A DNA stretch of 64,000 nt, taken from NCBI GenBank assembly GCA_032358165.1, contig JAALGY010000023.1, positions 2,170,001 through 2,234,000 of the forward strand. The letters run 5' to 3'. The stretch comes from Diplosphaera chodatii. Lineage: Eukaryota > Chlorophyta > Trebouxiophyceae > Prasiolales > Stichococcaceae. Below the pieces are notes generated by a model, which was not told the DNA's origin, made no database searches, and saw nothing but the letters and a program-made list of their open reading frames with translations. Each line of letters starts with the position of its first letter. Position 1 is the stretch's first letter. Of the stretch, positions 59,251 through 64,000 are shown piece after piece. The position numbers and the translations under genes were made by a program.

Positions 59251-61506
59251 CAGGCCCAGCTGCGGACGACACGACAGCAACTAGCGGGCTTCAGGTGAGG
59301 GTGATGATGCTGCGGTGTGCTTGTGCATACCGCGCTTAAGTATGCCTGCGCCGAAATAGAGTATACCTGCGCTGACATATGCCTGCGCCCTGCTGCTGAC
59401 AAGTGCATGCCGTATGGCAACAGGTTGCAGAGCAGCAGCGCAGCACAGCAACATGCACAGCTGAGACCACGAGGTGCAGTCCTGTGCTTCTGTAAACACA
59501 GCATATGCCATGGCACTTGTGCGACCTTGTTAGCACCCCGTGCGCATACAACCTACCGGGTGGGTGAAGACACCTACCCATTTGTTTTCCTCCTGACCCG
59601 TGCAGGACGGGACAGGATATGCCAGGCAGCAGCAGCAACCAGCTCGAACCTGACGGCCAAAGAGCAGGAGGAGCTGGCGGCTGACATCAAGAAGCTAGAG
59701 GACCGAGAGTCCTGGTGCGGCTGTTGGCGAAGCATATCAAGCACTGTGCACAGCATGCACTCAAGGGTTCTTGCAGATTCGAGCGTTTCACAGCCTTTAA
59801 AAATTCTGCTTTGTGCAGGTACACTGCGCGCTTCATTGCGGATGACGCGCCGGACTGGAACCCTGCCACATTTGTGGCCTCCCGGCAAATCGCAAATGGA
59901 CTGCAGGTATATTGAATACCTTACGACCTCACGCCGTGACATGGCAGTGCGTGTGCCAACCGGCTCGAGTCTGCCGCGCCTCAAAACTGGTTGTCTTCAT
60001 GCCGTTATCCGTGGCAACATCAGGCGGTTGAGCTGGATGTGGAGATCAGTCGGGAGCGGGTGCCGCTGCGCAACGCCTACCGCCACATTGGCCAGCAGGC
60101 GGTGGTGCGCATCAACTCCGGGGAGGAGTACACGCTGCAGGGTGGGCGCTGCGCATCGCCTGCCGGCAGAGTTGGCCACACACTCCACAGCGTCGCACAG
60201 CCGTTGTGCATCCCTGTCATGCTGATTGGTGACTCAATCTGCTCTCATGTGTGCAGTCTCGTCAGCGCCATTCCCACTCAGCATGCAGCAGCAGCCGCTG
60301 TACCATGCACGCGGCGACCTGACAGCCGGCGAGATCAAGGCTGTGCGGGAGCCCACCAGCGTGACTGGGCGACTGCAGGTGAGCATCTGGCCAGCGCGAT
60401 GTACAGATGGATTGTGGCCATGTCAAGACACATGTCAGACTGCAGGTTGACACCACCGAGACTTTGAGCGACTTGTCGTATACATCGTATACATGAAGGT
60501 GCTCTATAAATTGGCACAAACAGGTGCTGGTGCCGGAGGGCGAGGCGAAAGATCTGCTGGAGGCGTCGGCCGCGGATGCTGTGGAGGTCGGCCCCTTCCA
60601 GGTGGCTGTCCCGGGCAACGCCCCAATGCCACCGTTGTCCGCCAGCTGCTGCTGCCATCGCTGCTTCCTGCTGTGACGCATGCTGGTATACCAGACGAGG
60701 TGTCAAGTGAGTCCTGCCTCAAGACTTCCCACCTGTGCTGCAGGGTGCCGGGCTGAACTTGCGTGGCGACATCATTGGCGCCTTCCGCTACCGCACCATC
60801 ATCATCATGTGCGAGGGGCTGGCTATCAGCACGGCCAAGGCGCTGATCGAAGCAGACTCCAGCGTCGGCGGTCTCAACTTCCCGTTGCGCGAGAGCGTGG
60901 TGCTGTACTACCGGGTGAGCCTGCGGTCTGATCAGGCGCCATCTGCTGATGTTGCATCCTTGTGCTGTGTGCACAGCTGCACAGTGGATGCAGTGCTGGA
61001 TGCACAAGCAAAACACACACCTCCGCATGTAAACCCAGCTCTGCTGCAAATCTACAGGCCCAGAACGAGGCGTCGCTGGCCTACAAAGACGAATTCGAGC
61101 GGTGGCAGTCGGAGCTGGGCGTGCGCGTGAAGGTGGCCACGCGCGACACCTTCATCGACATGTTCGACGATGATGATGAGCTGGAGTATGAGCCCGCGAC
61201 GACTGCAGCTATCATACTGACTGGCGGTGACGAGGAGGCAGAGAAGGCGGCCCTGATGGTGCGCACCGAGAGCGCTTCTCAGCTGCCATGCAGTGGCAGC
61301 CTCCCGGTGTTGCACGGCTGAGGCTGCGCAGCCTAAGACTCGAGGCCTGTCGGTCTGGATTTGGCCCCCTGCCAAAAAGGTGATATGTCTAGTCCCTGAT
61401 GCAGGTGTGCAATGAAGCGGAGATCACCCAGGTGGTCAAGGGCTCGGAGCAGGCAGTTCAGACAGAGTACCTCGCCATGAGAACCCACAACAAGGGCATG
61501 CACTGA
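59251..61506 (+). CDS. FAD/NAD(P)-binding oxidoreductase, pKIWI502/At1g15140-like
   Basis: The protein belongs to the ferredoxin-NADP reductase superfamily, in a plant-specific branch of unknown substrate. Supported exons include TAKEQEELAADIKKLEDRE (about 59650-59705), RYTARFIADDAPDWNPATF (about 59818-59905), AVELDVEISRERVPLRNAYR with GQQAVVRINSGEEY (about 60028-60140), QPLYHARGDLTAGEIKAVRE (about 60290-60380), VLVPEGEAKDLLEASAADAV with GPFQVAVPG, GAGLNLRGDIIGAFRY with IIIMCEGLAISTAKALIEAD (about 60743-60912), NEASLAYKDEFERWQSELGV and VKVATRDTFIDMFDDDDELE (about 61060-61260), and a last exon ending TEYLAMRTHNKGMH. The NAD-binding loop CEGLAIST replaces the usual GTGxxP, a divergence noted below. 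The start and the first exons, with a likely transit peptide, are not resolved. Confidence 0.72.
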
Positions 61507-62100
61507 CACGTAAACCTGTTTTTGCCTTCAACTTATTAGGGGAGTTACTGCCGTTGCTGTGGGCGGAAGCTGGGGTCATGTTTACCTACACACACAAGTC
61601 AGAAGCAAGCACAGCAACTCTGCAACCGCAGCAAAGCGAAGCGATCACCATCGTTCATGCATGTATGAATCTGTTGCACGCCCACGCAGCAGCATGAGGG
61701 TGCCGCCGTCCGGTGCAACGACATGCATCTTGCCAAACCCTATGCCTTCGTGACTAACCACACGTGCAGCTGCATGCAAACTTCGCAACCTCAGCCGTGC
61801 TGCCGATCTCCCATCGCTGACAAACTGCTGCCGCCTCTCATGCAAATCGCTTAGGCACCTACATATACATATATTGCGCGACCTCCCGTCTCGTGACTAG
61901 AAGGTTTCAAAATAACGCAAGCTGGGACCACAGATGCTGAAATAATGCTGCAACGTCTTCACGTTTACGTTCTGGTGCCGCAGGACGCAGAAGGCACCTG
62001 AAACTACTGGCTTGGTTTCAGATCGGTCAGCAGCTCCAAAATTGCAAGTCACGGGCCTGCAGATCTGTGACACCTGACCTGCAGCGGCGCCAGCCGGCAG
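61507..62100. other. Intergenic region before the transposon remnant
   Basis: Minus-strand frames at 61845-61645 and 62184-61897 are open but show no domain. Nothing firm is seen here. Confidence 0.4.
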
Positions 62101-62928
62101 GTGCAGAACATGCCTGGGTGGCAGACATGCCTGCACGTCAGGATGGAGTTTGAAGAAGGTGCTTTGCCATGTTGCAATGTGCATAGTCCATACTTTGATT
62201 TACGTTCATCATCACCCCAACCCAGACAGCTTCAGCGTTGTCTGGTGTGGCCCTGTGCAGGCTTGATGCCTCGCTTGATGCCTCGCCGCCGCGGCAGGCC
62301 GCGCAAGCGGCTACCCGAAATGCTGCAACAAGAGGAGAGACGTGCCCTGCACCTCCAGCTTTTGGCGTCTGCAGCACGTGCTGAGCAGGATGCGCAGCGC
62401 CATGCACGTGCTGCAGCACGCGCCCCGCTGCAGGAGGCGATAGCAGCGCAGGTCGCAGGCCGTAGCAGGGCGAGGGCAGATATCGATACATCGCTTGCTA
62501 CTGTGCAGCCGGCTGATGGCGTGGCTATGTGTCCCGTCCAGCACATCACCGCTGCCTCAGGTGAAAGCCAGCCAGTTGCACACATGCAATCGTTGAGAGC
62601 AACAATCAAGTCGCTGAGCCGAAGGATGTGTAATCTGTGTGCAGAGGATCCCGGGGCCTCCATGAAAACTGTGCATGGCGCCCTCGGCAATTCAATACCC
62701 GAGTCTGCTGGGCACCACCCTGTGCTGACGCCAAAGGACAGCAATGTGGGTGAACCCGAGCGGACTGCCGCAGCAACATTTCTTGGCGAGGTGCGGCTGC
62801 ACTGCAGATTTCCTTGCTCAGGTTACGTGAGGTTGACAGCTGCAAGCGCGCCTTGCAGGTTGCAAGCCATGGAGCGATTGAACAGACCAGACATCAACCT
62901 TGTGTCTTGCCAGGTGCAGCTCTGCTAA
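62101..62928 (+). CDS. Open frame with AT-hook-like motif, possibly transposon-derived
   Basis: An uninterrupted 275-residue frame, long for this window, ending just before the helicase remnant on the same strand. The likely N-terminus is a later Met near 62263 (MPRLMPRRRGRPRKRLPEML). The segment RRRGRPRKR is a strong match to an AT-hook core (GRP flanked by basic residues). It is followed by a helical Ala/Arg/Gln-rich stretch (EQDAQRHARAAARAPLQE) and then by low-information sequence. I recognise no catalytic domain. It may be an N-terminal piece of the same decayed mobile element, a separate DNA-binding protein, or a chance frame. Confidence 0.35.
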   Translation: MQNMPGWQTCLHVRMEFEEGALPCCNVHSPYFDLRSSSPQPRQLQRCLVWPCAGLMPRLMPRRRGRPRKRLPEMLQQEERRALHLQLLASAARAEQDAQRHARAAARAPLQEAIAAQVAGRSRARADIDTSLATVQPADGVAMCPVQHITAASGESQPVAHMQSLRATIKSLSRRMCNLCAEDPGASMKTVHGALGNSIPESAGHHPVLTPKDSNVGEPERTAAATFLGEVRLHCRFPCSGYVRLTAASAPCRLQAMERLNRPDINLVSCQVQLC

Positions 62929-63300
62929 TACAGCAGTCGACGCTGACGAGGCCGAAATGTACTCCAGCGAGTTCTTCTACTCCTTGGCGCCATCAGGCCT
63001 GCCCTCGCGCAAGTTGACCTAAAGGCCGGCATGCCCGTCATGCTGCTGCATGATTGGGACCCTGCAGATGGGCTCGGGGAGCGGCGCGCACCTCATGGTG
63101 GCGCATTGCAACCGTATCCACTCGCAATGCGAGGTGCCGGGGAAGAAGCCTGTGCTCACCTGCCGCATCGAGATGCAGTCTTGCAAAGCCGGGTCGCCAT
63201 TCCGACTGCGCCGCAGGCAGTTCCCCATGCGACGAGCACTGCCGTGACAACCACGAGGTGGCAGAGTTTGGCAGTGACATGTGGGAGTGGAGCTATCCAT
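62905..63300 (+). pseudogene. Decayed Helitron/Pif1-like helicase C-terminal remnant
   Basis: Three frames read in turn resemble the end of a Helitron Rep-Hel (Pif1-family) helicase. First, SANTAVDADEAEMYSSEF then FYSLAPSGLPSRKLT, equivalent to the family's EFLNSLTPSGLPPHKL. Second, after a one-base shift at about 63018-63022 (TTGACC-TA-AAG), KAGMPVMLLHDWDPADGL, equivalent to KVGAPVMLLRNLDPxxGL. Third, after another shift near 63072, GAHLMVAHCNRIHSQCEVPG and SPFRLRRRQFPMRRAL, equivalent to LPFxLxRRQFPVRLAF. A further shift at about 63240 leads to AVTTTRWQSLAV, where AMTINKAQGQSL is expected. The Rep (HUH) domain and Walker motifs are not visible in the window. It is non-functional as it stands. 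Confidence 0.8.
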
Positions 63301-63735
63301 TAGCGCGTTGTCTCACAACAACCAATGTTGAAATGACAGGGTTTCCATAGAAGTGAAAGCCCCTGTCTTGTGTCTGTGCAGCTCGTGCATGATGGTGCAG
63401 TGGCCGCTGCAATGCCGCCATGCACAGTATCATGTTCGTCATGCAGATTGTAAGGTGTTGTCCATTGATGCGATCCTCCGCAGTGCTTCCCTGTAAAAGT
63501 GTGTGTCTGCCCTTTACATTCACCTATCCCTTCACTGTATGTTCCCATCGAGGGAAAGATATGGGGCGTATGGCCCGCTACTGCAGCAAGACTGTAATTA
63601 GCTGACCGCTAATTCTGCATGTGGTAGGCCTAATCTTCCTGCACAACTGTAGCAAGCCCTTGGTTCTACTCTGCAGCGGCGTTGTACAGCGGTTTGTGGG
63701 GCGCTTTCAGGCACAGCAAGTGTGCCTCAGGCACC
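63301..63735. other. Spacer before the EPL1-like gene
   Basis: It should include the promoter of the following gene and possibly the 3' end of the decayed mobile element. I could not identify a Helitron terminus with confidence. Confidence 0.35.
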
Positions 63736-64000
63736 ATGGCCAGCTCCACGAGGACGTCGTTCCGTCCACGGCCTCTGGACAACAACAAGCAGCTTGAAAT
63801 TGTCAGGGACGAAAATGCCGATCTGCAGAGCGTCGGCCCCATCGATCAGGCAGATATCGAGGCCACCAGGCGCATCACAAATGGCCACGAGACGCTGGAC
63901 GCCCACAATGAGAAGGTAAGGCGACAGAACGCAAGGCAGCCAGCGGTGCATGGTGCCAGGTGCACTTGCTGTGCACTTATTGTAGCGTCACTGCGCGTTC
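63736..64000 (+). CDS. Enhancer of polycomb-like protein (EPL1), first exon, partial
   Basis: Exon 1 (63736-63915, 60 codons, phase 0, donor GTAAGG) begins MASSTRTSFRPRPLDNNKQL then EIVRDENADLQS. This matches the N-terminal EPcA start of plant Enhancer of polycomb-like proteins (SFRPRPLD followed by KLPIV). EPL1/EPC is the scaffold of the NuA4-type piccolo histone acetyltransferase module. TNGHETLDAHNEK near the exon end has no match I can confirm. The rest lies beyond the window, so assignment rests on this motif alone. Confidence 0.72.
   Translation, partial: MASSTRTSFRPRPLDNNKQLEIVRDENADLQSVGPIDQADIEATRRITNGHETLDAHNEKVRRQNARQPAVHGARCTCCALIVASLRV

Noticed and set aside
59335..59392. Imperfect repeat of ATGCCTGCGCC-like units
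   Set aside because: The copies are too short and diverged to call a tandem array; they lie in an intron of the oxidoreductase gene.
59317..60225. 302-residue plus-strand frame
   Set aside because: It runs across several introns of the oxidoreductase gene in the wrong frame; the conserved motifs lie in other frames with proper splice sites.
63590..63615. Possible Helitron 3' terminus (CTAAT after a weak palindrome)
   Set aside because: The hairpin is poor and the CTRR motif is too short to trust without a second copy for comparison.
1..64000. CRISPR arrays, bacterial operons, prophage
   Set aside because: Intron-rich eukaryotic genes fill the window; no regularly spaced repeats or Shine-Dalgarno-led operons occur.

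Overview
The window is nuclear DNA from a green alga (Chlorophyta; a chlorellalean or trebouxiophyte type is my inference). Almost every gene is broken into short exons by GT-AG introns of roughly 80-250 bases. Several products belong to plant chloroplasts: ribosome recycling factor, RbfA, an inactive FtsH-like AAA protein and an HHL1-like protein. Others are absent from land plants but common in algae and animals: cobalamin adenosyltransferase and methionine synthase reductase. I could rebuild six genes exon by exon with every reading phase closing: the secreted protein at 4-1849, RRP42, RRF, TAF7, TRAPPC1 and most of TRAIP. These models rest on manual splicing, not on transcripts.

Layout. 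0-4 kb: a secreted cysteine-containing protein (-) and exosome subunit RRP42 (+), head to head. 4-10 kb: signal peptidase subunit SPC12 (-), the RING E3 ligase TRAIP (-) and chloroplast RRF (+). 10-16.6 kb: HHL1-like protein (-), D-lactate dehydrogenase (-) and chloroplast RbfA with a long acidic tail (+). 17-26 kb: a coiled-coil protein (-), a bZIP factor (+), the mitochondrial thiamine pyrophosphate carrier (-) and TFIID subunit TAF7 (+). 26-31 kb: an FtsJ-type rRNA 2'-O-methyltransferase (-) and a ZnT9-like CDF transporter (-). 31.7-38.4 kb: a B12 neighbourhood, with cobalamin adenosyltransferase (-), a small membrane-anchored Q/P-rich protein (+) and methionine synthase reductase (+). 38.7-47 kb: a TraB-domain protein (-) and a protease-dead FtsHi (+). 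47-57.4 kb: TRAPPC1 (-) and RAD50 (+). 58-64 kb: an uncharacterised minus-strand gene, a pKIWI502-type FAD/NAD oxidoreductase (+), a decayed Helitron/Pif1-like helicase remnant and the first exon of an Enhancer-of-polycomb gene running off the end.

The genes are mostly housekeeping and do not form one pathway. Patterns that stand out: repeated head-to-head gene pairs with 0.15-1.1 kb between start codons; side-by-side genes for the two eukaryotic branches of cobalamin metabolism; three introns with GC donors supported by protein conservation; an FtsH homologue that has lost its zinc-protease residues; and a Helitron helicase fossil with several frameshifts. I found no tRNA, rRNA, CRISPR or prokaryotic features. 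I did not find a clearly new multi-gene system; the B12 neighbourhood is the best candidate for something functionally linked.
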